Positions 18,801 to 26,814 of a stretch of DNA of 64,000 bases are shown in pieces. This stretch comes from Cyanobacteria bacterium UBA1221 (lineage in GTDB: Bacteria; Cyanobacteriota; Vampirovibrionia; Gastranaerophilales; Gastranaerophilaceae). A model generated the notes under the pieces. It had not been told where the DNA came from. It was given only the letters and a program-made list of their open reading frames with translations, and did no database searches. Within the stretch, counting starts at the first letter, position 1; the number at the start of each line of letters is the position of its first letter. The stretch lies in contig DBXD01000066.1 of assembly GCA_002309425.1 (NCBI GenBank), positions 360-64,359 of the forward strand, in the 5' to 3' direction. The position numbers and the translations under genes were made by a program.

Positions 18801-19382
18801 ATGAAGAAATTTTTAATATACAGTCTTATATTGCTTGTTACCGGATTACAATCGGCTTTTGCCGAAGAACCCGCTAACTATGATATGGAAATTAATTCTT
18901 TGTATGCGGCAAATAAACTTGATGACACGTTTAACCTTATACTAAGTATTCCCCAAGAGAAAAGGTCTGCCCAGCATTGGCTTCTTATGGGTAATATTAT
19001 GATGGATTATAAAAAGATTGGTGATGCCGAAGAATTGTACAAATCTTCTATAAATGCGGATAACAAATTTTATAAAGCCTATTACAATTTAGGCAATATA
19101 TATTTGTCCCAAAACAAGATTGACCTTGCTACAGAGAATTTTAAGCTGGCAACAAAATACAATAAGGAATTTGCACCGGCGTACTACAATCTCGGGTGTT
19201 GTTACATAAAAGCAGGTGATTTTAAAAAAGCAAAGAGTGCACTATTGGATGCTATTTATTATAAGTCAACCGAAGCAAATTACCACTATAATTTAGCGTA
19301 TGTATATAAACAACTTGGGAAAAATAAAGAAGCTCAGGTTTATCTTGATTACTACAACAAAATAGAGAACAATAATAATTAG
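18801..19382 (+). CDS. Exported TPR-repeat protein, 193 aa
   Basis: The N-terminus FLIYSLILLVTGLQSAFA is a signal peptide with likely cleavage after AFA. Three to four TPR units follow, seen as FYKAYYNLGNIYLSQNKIDL, FAPAYYNLGCCYIKAGDF and YHYNLAYVYKQLGKNKEA. TPR proteins usually serve as periplasmic or envelope scaffolds; the partner is unknown. It is followed 9 bases later by a HAD phosphatase gene. Confidence 0.85.
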   Translation: MKKFLIYSLILLVTGLQSAFAEEPANYDMEINSLYAANKLDDTFNLILSIPQEKRSAQHWLLMGNIMMDYKKIGDAEELYKSSINADNKFYKAYYNLGNIYLSQNKIDLATENFKLATKYNKEFAPAYYNLGCCYIKAGDFKKAKSALLDAIYYKSTEANYHYNLAYVYKQLGKNKEAQVYLDYYNKIENNNN

Positions 19383-19391
19383 GTTAATAAA

Positions 19392-20084
19392 ATGACAGAC
19401 TACAAAGGTATAATATTCGATTTTAACGGAACTTTGTTTTTTGATTCAAAAATGCATTATAATGCATGGAAAGATTTTTCGGCAAAACTGAGAGGAATTC
19501 CCTTTTCCGACCAAGAAATGAGAGAACACATGTTCGGCAGAACAAACAAAGATATTATTGCTTATGCAATCGGAAAAATGCCTGATGATGAACTTGTAGA
19601 AGACCTTGGAGAAGAAAAAGAAAGTCTGTACAGACAAAAATGCAGAGAACTGGGTAAAGACTGTAAACTTGCACCCTATGCAACAGATTTTTTGGACTAC
19701 TTAAAACAAGAAAATTTTCCAAGAACAATTGCAACAATGTCGAACAAAAACAACGTAGATTTTTTTATAGAGCAATTTAAGCTTGATAAATGGTTTGATT
19801 TAGAAAAGATTGTTTACGATAACGGCAAAATTAAAGGTAAACCTGCACCTGATATATATTTGCAAGCCGCAAAAAATCTCGGACTAAATCCTAAAGATTG
19901 TATAGTTATAGAGGATGCCATTTCCGGTATACAGGCGGCACACGCTGCCGGCATCGGAAGAATTGTTGCAATAGCATCAATGGAAGATACGGCTCTTTAC
20001 AAAAGCATGCCGGAAGTAAGCCACATAATAAAAGATTTCCGTAATTTTGAAGAAATATTATGTGTATGCGCTGAAGTTATTTAG
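19392..20084 (+). CDS. HAD-superfamily hydrolase, beta-phosphoglucomutase-like
   Basis: A 230-residue HAD enzyme with a helical cap, of the sugar-phosphate phosphatase/phosphomutase type. The nucleophile motif reads FDFNGTL rather than FDFDGTL, so the second aspartate, the usual acid/base, is Asn. The other motifs are TMSNKNN (motif II), KGKPAPDIY (motif III Lys) and IEDAISGIQAAHAAG (motif IV). The Asn variant is known in some HADs and may shift activity. The gene end overlaps the convergent metallopeptidase-like gene by 27 bases. Confidence 0.85.
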   Translation: MTDYKGIIFDFNGTLFFDSKMHYNAWKDFSAKLRGIPFSDQEMREHMFGRTNKDIIAYAIGKMPDDELVEDLGEEKESLYRQKCRELGKDCKLAPYATDFLDYLKQENFPRTIATMSNKNNVDFFIEQFKLDKWFDLEKIVYDNGKIKGKPAPDIYLQAAKNLGLNPKDCIVIEDAISGIQAAHAAGIGRIVAIASMEDTALYKSMPEVSHIIKDFRNFEEILCVCAEVI

Positions 20085-21443
20085 TTCTGCCAGAATCGCC
20101 TGTTTTGCCGCAATAGAATCACCGTTATAACATTCTAAAAAGCTATATTCGTTACGTATTGGGTTACCGTTACCATCAAAATATCCGTCAAAATCCCATA
20201 ACCAGGTATCATATGCACAATTTTCATCATACCCTTGCATTACGACACTGTTTGCACCCGTGCCCAAAGTTACTAAATCATGAAAACCTATACCCGCTGT
20301 TGCATTTACCTCTTGCGGAATAAAAGCATCCCCAAACGTAATATCATTTAACGAAGATAATTCAGGGATTCCTAAAGTATTTACGGCTGCTTGCGTTTCA
20401 GCACTCCATCCGCTAAAAACTGCTCTGTCTCTAAAGTCATCTTCTATCAGTTCGCAGGTATTGTAAGTTACCGCTTCATTTATAATATGTGTAGCGTGTA
20501 TCAATTCGTGTGCCAAAACAGAAGCAAGATATACTTGCGAATAATTATTATAAAACGCAGTTGAAGCCATAAGGACATCGCCTATTGTAACAGGTTCTCC
20601 GGCTTCAATTGCGACCCTTAACTGGGCTTCATTTGAATAAAGTCTGTCCGGCATAAAGGCTCCCGCATTCAGTATAATAGACCTATCCGTATGATTCATT
20701 GCAGCATTGTTACCCTGAGCATTATTGGGAACATTCAAATATTGTTCAGGCAGAAAGCTACTGCTGTATGAGCCTAAAATTACCGAATTGGGGGTTGATT
20801 CTGCGAAAAGATAATCATCACCAAACCCTACCGGGAAATCACAATTCTCAATTTGCTTCCTCAGCCTCAAAAGGAAGGATAATTTCACTTCGGAATCCCC
20901 TCGTGCAATGCCTTCCGCTACATTGTCCTGATAATTAATAATCATATCATCCAGCCAGTCAGCCAGTATATTAACAGCCCCTGTAAGCAGGGTTCTTTGC
21001 TGCGCCTCGTTATAAAGAGGACTGTATTGCAAACAGCCTATAAGTCTGCTGGTATTAGTATGTTCTGACAGGGCATGTGACTCAGGAACCCAGACAGCTC
21101 CTTCCGGAGGAAGGGTTGGAACGTACGTTGTATGTCCTATTATTTTTGGTTTGTAGGCAGCATTCCTCCCGATATTTACGGCTGAAAATTCCGTTGAGGC
21201 ATTTGCATTTTCGGAAATTACCGAATTAATTATGCCGGCTTCCTGATTTAAAGTATCTATTTCATCCTGAACCGCTCCTGAAATTACGTCAGAGCTCTTC
21301 CTTACAATACCCACAACCGGTGCATAGTCGGTACTTGCCGTCATTTTCAAAAAGGAAGGCGTACATATTTTTACGGCTTCTTCATTCTGAGTGCCATGTT
21401 CAAAACGAGTAATATTTATTTTTTGAAAGTTTATTTCTGACAT
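20058..21443 (-). CDS. Putative HELIH zinc metallopeptidase, 461 aa
   Basis: The only recognisable motif is HELIH (312-316) in LASVLAHELIHATHI, the HExxH zinc site of many metallopeptidases. The region CELIEDDFRDR downstream could supply a third ligand. There is no signal peptide, although the protein is acidic and Asn-rich like secreted proteins. It lies 2 bases after the GLUG-repeat gene on the same strand, so they are one operon. A role as an exported protease or effector is inference only. Confidence 0.68.
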   Translation of the reverse strand: MSEINFQKINITRFEHGTQNEEAVKICTPSFLKMTASTDYAPVVGIVRKSSDVISGAVQDEIDTLNQEAGIINSVISENANASTEFSAVNIGRNAAYKPKIIGHTTYVPTLPPEGAVWVPESHALSEHTNTSRLIGCLQYSPLYNEAQQRTLLTGAVNILADWLDDMIINYQDNVAEGIARGDSEVKLSFLLRLRKQIENCDFPVGFGDDYLFAESTPNSVILGSYSSSFLPEQYLNVPNNAQGNNAAMNHTDRSIILNAGAFMPDRLYSNEAQLRVAIEAGEPVTIGDVLMASTAFYNNYSQVYLASVLAHELIHATHIINEAVTYNTCELIEDDFRDRAVFSGWSAETQAAVNTLGIPELSSLNDITFGDAFIPQEVNATAGIGFHDLVTLGTGANSVVMQGYDENCAYDTWLWDFDGYFDGNGNPIRNEYSFLECYNGDSIAAKQAILAELNNFSAYT

Positions 21444-21445
21444 AA

Positions 21446-23488
21446 TTAAGCCTTAAATGTATTGTATGAGTTCTCTATATTTTTACTCAGGACATTTTTA
21501 AGAGATTCCTCCTCCTGAAGGTATGCCTGATACTGGGTATCAATTTTCTTTTGATCCATTTCGTATTTCTTATCTTTTGCCTGAATATCCGCCATATCTC
21601 TTTCATATTCAACTTCTGCTTTTTTCATTGCATTTTCATCGCTTCTGTCTGTTATCATTGTACACATATCCAAGGCAATTGTTTCATAGAAAACACCTCC
21701 TATTGAAACTGTCTGCGTTCCTTCACTGTCCGTTTCTTTTACAAGCATATAAGCTCCGCTTCTCAAACCTTCCTCTAATGCCCGGGAAGATATCTGGAAA
21801 GTAGGGTCTTCAACTAACTGCATTTCGTATCTGTCAACCATCTCATACTGAGGTATTTGTTGATAACCGATAGGATCCATAGAGGTATTAGGAGCTACCT
21901 GCCCGTTTACCAATCCCTGACTTTGCAGTTCTGATAAGTTCAATACTGCTAAGCCGTTATTAATTGCGGTCGTTTGTATTTGATCGGTATAACCCGGAGC
22001 TCCCGGGTTCAACCAAACTTGCGCATTGTAATTACCACCTGATACCAGCGGCACATTTACAGTCTCATCCAAAAATGTTGGAGGCTGCATAGGTTGTCCG
22101 TTTCCAAAATACGGATTATCTTCCTGTTGCCAATATAAAACACTATTGTTATTTCTTGTATCTAAAGCCATCATATTTGTAATATTAGACTCAAGAACAG
22201 GACCCCAGTTTGCCAAATCCGTACCATTTATAGGGAAACCTCCTGCATTTGTGATACTGCCTAATGAAATACAATTATTTATTATAGTTTCATAAGTATC
22301 ATCACCTATAAAACCGTTTATTGAATTTGAATAATCAAGTCCGCTTCCTAAATATATATTTACGTCCGAATAGCAATTTTCTATAACATTATTCGGACTT
22401 CCATAATCTGTATTTACATTAGCCCCGATAAATCCACCGATATAACCAAAACTGGAATCCGCATACGGAACATTTATTGTACCTGTTGCCGCAGTATTAT
22501 GGATAGAACCGTTATTATATCCGACGACCCCGCCGACTCCGGCTCTTTCGCTATCGTATCCTTCGGGATAATCAGTATTATGCAAAGTACAAGTAATACT
22601 TACATTTGTAACATTACAATTTTCAATTATACCGCCTTCACCCAAATAACCGGCAAGACCACCGATAGCATCGGTTTCCGCACTGATTACCGCTCCGTTG
22701 ATATTTATATTTTTTGCAACTCCGTACAAATCTCTGAACAACCCTTGGGTACCGTTCAAGCCGTTTATGGTTACTCCGTTTCCGTCGAACACACCCTGGA
22801 AATATGGAATTCCTGCGCTTGTGTAGTTTGACATATCAACAACCATATTATCGTCAAATACGAAATTTTGCTCTAATGTATTATGAAAATCTCCATTTGC
22901 GATATCATTCTGAATAGCCGCCAAAATTGCATCAAAACCTTCCTGAGATTTTATAACTATGGCATCGAGATTTTGAGTAGCCCCATTAATATTTGTTGTA
23001 TATGTCATGACTTCTAAATCATTTGTTCCTAAGCCTGTACTGCTGACAATTGTTTGCATTGTAGCGGTATTAGCATTAAAACCGGCATTTCCACTGGGCG
23101 GAGCCGAAAAACCACTTGACGGCACCGGTTCCAGAGGATATATCGGCGCACCATCAACATAACCGGCAACAGCCTGGTATGTACCTGTTACGACTTTCTC
23201 CCAGTTGTAGCCGAGTATTTTAGAACCGTCGGAAACTCTTAACCCGCTGGCTCTTAGGTTATCAAGCGTTATAAGCTGGCTTTGAGCAGCCATTCCGCCT
23301 GCCGTAAAAATATTTGTATCCAAAAACAAACGGCTGGAATTTAGAGCTTTTATGTACCTTTCCTGAATTTGCTGCGTATCAAGCGCCAGTCGCATTTTGG
23401 CATCAGAAACCAACTGTCCCTTTAATGACAAATTATTTAACTGTGCCGTTAAATACAATAATCTTGCTTGTGATGCTGACATTCCCAT
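21446..23488 (-). CDS. GLUG-repeat protein with MGxSASQARLL N-terminus, 680 aa
   Basis: The N-terminus MGMSASQARLLYLTAQLNN and the Lys/Glu/Gln-rich helical C-terminus (about 600-680, AEVEYERDMADIQAKDKK) frame a central beta-rich part. Between about residues 225 and 420 the GLUG-type units appear as DAIGGLAGYLGEGGIIENC, GVGGVVGYNNGSIHNTA and GYIGGFIGANV. GLUG repeats are found in surface and adhesin-like proteins. No Sec signal is present; helical ends around a variable middle are reminiscent of flagellar-type or type III exported proteins. The sigma-28-like promoter upstream agrees with that idea. Function unknown. Confidence 0.72.
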   Translation of the reverse strand: MGMSASQARLLYLTAQLNNLSLKGQLVSDAKMRLALDTQQIQERYIKALNSSRLFLDTNIFTAGGMAAQSQLITLDNLRASGLRVSDGSKILGYNWEKVVTGTYQAVAGYVDGAPIYPLEPVPSSGFSAPPSGNAGFNANTATMQTIVSSTGLGTNDLEVMTYTTNINGATQNLDAIVIKSQEGFDAILAAIQNDIANGDFHNTLEQNFVFDDNMVVDMSNYTSAGIPYFQGVFDGNGVTINGLNGTQGLFRDLYGVAKNININGAVISAETDAIGGLAGYLGEGGIIENCNVTNVSITCTLHNTDYPEGYDSERAGVGGVVGYNNGSIHNTAATGTINVPYADSSFGYIGGFIGANVNTDYGSPNNVIENCYSDVNIYLGSGLDYSNSINGFIGDDTYETIINNCISLGSITNAGGFPINGTDLANWGPVLESNITNMMALDTRNNNSVLYWQQEDNPYFGNGQPMQPPTFLDETVNVPLVSGGNYNAQVWLNPGAPGYTDQIQTTAINNGLAVLNLSELQSQGLVNGQVAPNTSMDPIGYQQIPQYEMVDRYEMQLVEDPTFQISSRALEEGLRSGAYMLVKETDSEGTQTVSIGGVFYETIALDMCTMITDRSDENAMKKAEVEYERDMADIQAKDKKYEMDQKKIDTQYQAYLQEEESLKNVLSKNIENSYNTFKA

Positions 23489-23520
23489 GATAGTATTCCT
23501 TTTTTATATTCCTAATCGCT

Positions 23521-23548
23521 TTATCGGCATATTGGAAAGAATACTTTA
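23521..23548 (-). promoter_or_regulatory. Sigma-28 (FliA/SigD)-type promoter
   Basis: Reading the minus strand, TAAA (23545-23548) is followed after 16 bases by GCCGATAA (23521-23528), an exact match to the flagellar sigma-28 -10 box at the expected spacing. The GLUG-repeat gene starts 32 bases past the -10 box, with AAAGGAA as ribosome binding site. Confidence 0.7.
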
Positions 23549-23576
23549 ATTTTTACACGGCATTGTTAACTTTTTG

Positions 23577-23834
23577 TTACATTTTATTTTGATTTATTAA
23601 TTCAAGTTTTTTTAATCTGGAAAGTTTTTTTATTCTTCTTTCTTCCTTCTGAGCCTCAATTTTATCCGCACAAAGTTTTGAGTATACAATTTTTACCGGT
23701 TTGTTTGCTCTTGTATATTTAGCGCCTTTACCGGACTTATGCAGCTCAAATCGGCGTTGTACATCATCAGTATATCCGCAATACAAAGTATTATTTTCTG
23801 TCAGCAGAATATATACATAAAAATCTTTATCCAT
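23577..23834 (-). CDS. GIY-YIG domain protein (UPF0213/YhbQ type)
   Basis: A single-domain GIY-YIG nuclease of about 85 residues. The family start is visible as FYVYILLTENNTLYCGYTDD, then R in QRRFELHKSGKGAKYTR and the conserved Glu in AQKEERRIKKLSR. Biological role of this group is unclear; related proteins nick DNA in vitro. I place the start at the ATG 23832-23834 because the family begins with MxxxxYVYIL; an in-frame ATG 42 bases upstream adds 14 residues without a ribosome binding site. Confidence 0.88.
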   Translation of the reverse strand: MDKDFYVYILLTENNTLYCGYTDDVQRRFELHKSGKGAKYTRANKPVKIVYSKLCADKIEAQKEERRIKKLSRLKKLELINQNKM

Positions 23835-23911
23835 AAAACTAATATAAAAAAGAATGCCGGACTTTACATCCGACATCTTATGTATAAATTATAAGGGAAG
23901 AAAATTTCTTG

Positions 23912-24295
23912 TTAACCGACAGAGGTAAAACCTCCGCCCATAGAGCAGGAGCCGCCGCTAAATCCCGAGGAAGCGACCGAACCGCAACCCGCACCGCCAA
24001 AGCTGCCGTAAGATGCTCCTTCTGACAATGCTGCCATTGCATTGGCAAATCCCTGCATAAATGCTGAATTGTTTGCCAGATTTGCCCTGCCTTCTTTTGA
24101 ATAACTGCTAAAATCTATATTCAGGGAGAACGGATTTGTCGGTATAAACATATCATAATTATATACCGGAGGTACGGAAAATAGCGGACCGTAATCCATC
24201 ATTGCCAACGAACCTGTTGTTTCCGACTCTTTTTGTGAAGATGCCGATTGGAATGCGCTCATCTCATTAGACTTATTTGTAGAAATTCCGTTCAT
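23912..24295 (-). CDS. Small Gly/Ser-rich protein, 127 aa
   Basis: No family recognised. The N-terminal 40 residues are Ser/Glu-rich, the middle has aromatic-proline segments (YGPLFSVPPVYNYDMF), and the last 35 residues are Gly/Ser/Cys-rich (GSFGGAGCGSVASSGFSGG). The ATG has AAGGAG 8 bases upstream, which supports a real gene. It may be a surface or secreted protein, but that is only an impression from composition. Confidence 0.6.
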   Translation of the reverse strand: MNGISTNKSNEMSAFQSASSQKESETTGSLAMMDYGPLFSVPPVYNYDMFIPTNPFSLNIDFSSYSKEGRANLANNSAFMQGFANAMAALSEGASYGSFGGAGCGSVASSGFSGGSCSMGGGFTSVG

Positions 24296-24550
24296 ATCTG
24301 ACTCCTTAATATCTTCGTGTTACATATATATAAAAAATTTTTTAATATCCGAATTTCAAGAGTCTTTTATTTTGTAACAAATATTTACAAAAAGGCTCTG
24401 ATATACGTTATTAGGTAATATTGCACTATGGTTCCCGTAAATTACGGTATTTTCATTTGCCGGCAAGACGGATAAGAACCTGCTTTCCCGTTCCTCTTTT
24501 GCTTTATCATAAATTAAGATATACAAAATGTAACAGTCACACAAACATAT

Positions 24551-24578
24551 AGCAAAAAAAAATATTTAGCGGTTTAAT
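24551..24578 (+). promoter_or_regulatory. AGCAA-N17-TTTAAT promoter-like element, possibly leaderless
   Basis: AGCAA (24551-24555), a run of A, TATTTAGCGG, then TTTAAT (24573-24578), 17 bases between the boxes. The ATG at 24586 follows the second box by 7 bases and no ribosome binding site is present, so the transcript may begin at or next to the start codon. Confidence 0.6.
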
Positions 24579-24585
24579 AAATTAT

Positions 24586-25992
24586 ATGAAAATACAATCC
24601 ATGTCGGAAAATCAACCTATATTTAAAGGTGTAGGAGGTGCCGCAGCCTTTTTAGAAGAAAATGTCATGCTAAACAAGGCTCTTCTTGATGCGTCCGTAG
24701 ACATTCCTTTTGTGTGCTTATCTAATAATAAAACAGAACGCAAGGAAAGATTAAGGCGAGTTTTGGTTAACTATACGCTGTGTTTTTTGAGTCCCTTTGT
24801 AACCCTGCCGCTCACTAACCGACTTGCAATGAAACATGTTGCAAAACTAACAAAAAGTTTTTCAGCAAATGGTAATAATCTTATTCATTTATCAAATAAA
24901 TACTTGACATCAAAAGAAGCAACAAAAAAAGGAATCGAAGAACTTGCAAAAAAATATGATTTTAGTGAACTTTTAGAAAAATGTAATTACGACTATGAAA
25001 AGGTTCGCCAAACTATATTATCAAATATAAAAAATAACGACTTTCCGCAATTACCCAAGAGATTTTTAAGATCCAAAGAGGCAACAAAACGAGGTATAGA
25101 AAAAATTTCAAAGAAATTTGATTTTAAAGAAATTCTGGCAAATAACGGTAATGACTACGAAAAAATCCGACAAGGCCTGATTAAAGCTAAGAACGCTGTT
25201 TTGAGTTTTGATTTTCTGTTTTCAACGGGTTCTGTTGCGGGTATGGCATTCTTAAATAATGCCCTAACCAAAAAGAAAACCAATATGGACGGATACTCTG
25301 CAGAATTTGAGATGGCAGACAAGGAAACAGTAAGAAAAAGAGCAGAAAAATACAAAAAGACCGCGCCTGTGAGAAAAGGGATTACGGCATCCATAGTTGC
25401 CTTGTCAGCATTACTTCCGTTTGCACTAAGAAAAGGGATGCTATCCCCCAAACTCACAGGACTTGCAGGATATATCAAAAAGCATGCCGATAAATTCGAT
25501 TACACTAACGGCATATTTATGAAGCGATTACCGCTATTTTTATTTTGCACAGGTGCCTTTACGGGAGTAGCACTTGCTTCAAGAAATCAAACCGAAGTTA
25601 AAAACAATCTTATACTTAACGGAACAGGAATAGCCGTTTATTTCGGCGGGGATTTATTAATAAACAGTTTACTTTCAAAAGCCTCGGACAAGATTTTTAA
25701 GACAAATATCATCGATAAGAAGGCACCAAAAACATTAATGAACAGAATTGTTACCCCGACAATTCCGATAAAAGATCTCTCAGGTAAATCCAGAACCATT
25801 GCCGCAATTAATTTCTTTATAAATTTTGCAGTTATAGCCGCTTTATACGGGTTTGGGGTTCCGACTCTTATAAATAAAATTGTCAGAAAAGATGTCGCGA
25901 AAGAAAAAAGCAATCAGTTACCCAAAATAAATTTCAGTAACGAAATTATAAAAAGGGATATGGAAAACAGAACAGCCCTGCATTTAAAATAA
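24586..25992 (+). CDS. Lineage-specific membrane protein with an internal duplication, 468 aa
   Basis: No known family. The N-terminus carries the F-x-G motif (NQPIFKGVGG, residues 9-18). Residues about 105-205 hold two copies of a helical unit, SKEATKKGIEELAKKYDF and SKEATKRGIEKISKKFDF, each followed by a DYEKxRQ helix. After these come four to five hydrophobic segments (for example ASIVALSALLPFALRKGM and NFFINFAVIAALYGFGVP). Lys-rich loops separate the segments. It resembles the 324-aa protein at 16589 in style. Confidence 0.7.
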   Translation: MKIQSMSENQPIFKGVGGAAAFLEENVMLNKALLDASVDIPFVCLSNNKTERKERLRRVLVNYTLCFLSPFVTLPLTNRLAMKHVAKLTKSFSANGNNLIHLSNKYLTSKEATKKGIEELAKKYDFSELLEKCNYDYEKVRQTILSNIKNNDFPQLPKRFLRSKEATKRGIEKISKKFDFKEILANNGNDYEKIRQGLIKAKNAVLSFDFLFSTGSVAGMAFLNNALTKKKTNMDGYSAEFEMADKETVRKRAEKYKKTAPVRKGITASIVALSALLPFALRKGMLSPKLTGLAGYIKKHADKFDYTNGIFMKRLPLFLFCTGAFTGVALASRNQTEVKNNLILNGTGIAVYFGGDLLINSLLSKASDKIFKTNIIDKKAPKTLMNRIVTPTIPIKDLSGKSRTIAAINFFINFAVIAALYGFGVPTLINKIVRKDVAKEKSNQLPKINFSNEIIKRDMENRTALHLK

Positions 25993-26149
25993 GTACGCCA
26001 AAATAGCATTTGGCGACTGTTCTTCAAAAAGCGGCAGTCGGTACGGAACTGATTTTTTAACACATTTATCAAAAAATAAATCTGGGGACTTAGAGCAAAT
26101 TCCTCAGGCAAATTGCAAAAATCTTCGGATAAAAATGTTTATCTGTTTA

Positions 26150-26635
26150 TTAAGATTCTCTGTGACCAACATTTAACTTGTGGTCAATAACGGCAGTACG
26201 CTGATTTTTATTAAAATGCGCAACAACTGCCTTATACCCGAATACTGCTGCAGCCGCAATGCCTGAAATAACTTTTCCTGCTTTACCTATATGTTTAAGC
26301 GGATGTTTAATAACTTCTTTTAAGCCGGGGCCTTCTTTTACAAAAGCTTTAGGTAATGCTCTGAATATCCAGGCCACACCTGCTGTTGCAACACCGGCTG
26401 CGCCGCCCCATAAAACGGCTTTTGCATATCCTTTTGAAAGTTCATCCGTTGCCGCAAAGAATTTCCAGACATTTCCAAAACGTTCTTTCAGCGTTTTTCT
26501 GTGCTTTTTACCTTCGGAATTTTCCTGAACAAATTTATCCTGCTCCGGTTTAACTTCCGGTGATACGTTCTGTGGTGCACTCTGCGGAGCCTGAGCATCC
26601 GCTTTAAAACTTATTGAACTAAATCCTACTTTCAT
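26150..26635 (-). CDS. Lineage-specific protein with hydrophobic hairpin, 161 aa
   Basis: No family recognised. The start MKVGFSSISFKADAQAPQ has the F-x-A variant of the N-terminal motif, followed by a Pro/Gln-rich linker. Two hydrophobic Gly/Ala segments (AVLWGGAAGVATAGVAWIF and VISGIAAAAVFGYKAVVAHF) could insert as a hairpin. The ribosome binding site AAGGAG precedes the ATG. Upstream lie the AGCAA element and a perfect inverted repeat. Confidence 0.68.
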   Translation of the reverse strand: MKVGFSSISFKADAQAPQSAPQNVSPEVKPEQDKFVQENSEGKKHRKTLKERFGNVWKFFAATDELSKGYAKAVLWGGAAGVATAGVAWIFRALPKAFVKEGPGLKEVIKHPLKHIGKAGKVISGIAAAAVFGYKAVVAHFNKNQRTAVIDHKLNVGHRES

Positions 26636-26658
26636 AATTAAGACTCCTTATTGCAAGT

Positions 26659-26687
26659 ATTAAAGCACTAAAATATTTTTTTTTGCT
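26659..26687 (-). promoter_or_regulatory. AGCAA-N18-TTTAAT promoter-like element
   Basis: On the minus strand AGCAA (26683-26687) is followed by an A tract, TATTTTAGTGC and TTTAAT (26659-26664), with 18 bases between the boxes. Its A tract is nearly identical to the copy at 24551. It lies 23 bases before the ATG of the 161-aa gene. Confidence 0.6.
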
Positions 26688-26688
26688 A

Positions 26689-26710
26689 TTTGTAAACAAA
26701 AATTTACAAA
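26689..26710. promoter_or_regulatory. Perfect inverted repeat abutting a promoter-like box
   Basis: TTTGTAAA, six bases, then TTTACAAA form a perfect 8-bp inverted repeat one base away from the AGCAA box of the 161-aa gene. The position and symmetry suit a dimeric regulator. Similar TTTACAAA words occur before several lineage-specific genes, so it may instead be a common AT-rich word. Confidence 0.4.
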
Positions 26711-26760
26711 AAATATTACATAATGTTATCTTAATAAAAATTTATAATATGCCGAAAAAT

Positions 26761-26790
26761 AGCAATTAAAAATTTTTATGTGCGTATTAA
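26761..26790 (+). promoter_or_regulatory. AGCAA-type promoter-like element, spacing 19
   Basis: AGCAA (26761-26765), an A/T tract, GTGCG, then TATTAA (26785-26790). The 19-base gap is at the loose end of the family. It lies 24 bases before the hydrolase ATG, and is divergent from the element at 26659. Confidence 0.45.
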
Positions 26791-26814
26791 ATATTAAACG
26801 GAAAACATGTTTTT

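Noticed and set aside
24356..24544. A 62-codon open frame on the minus strand
   Set aside because: No ribosome binding site and no protein-like pattern; it overlaps the promoter region of the 468-aa gene.
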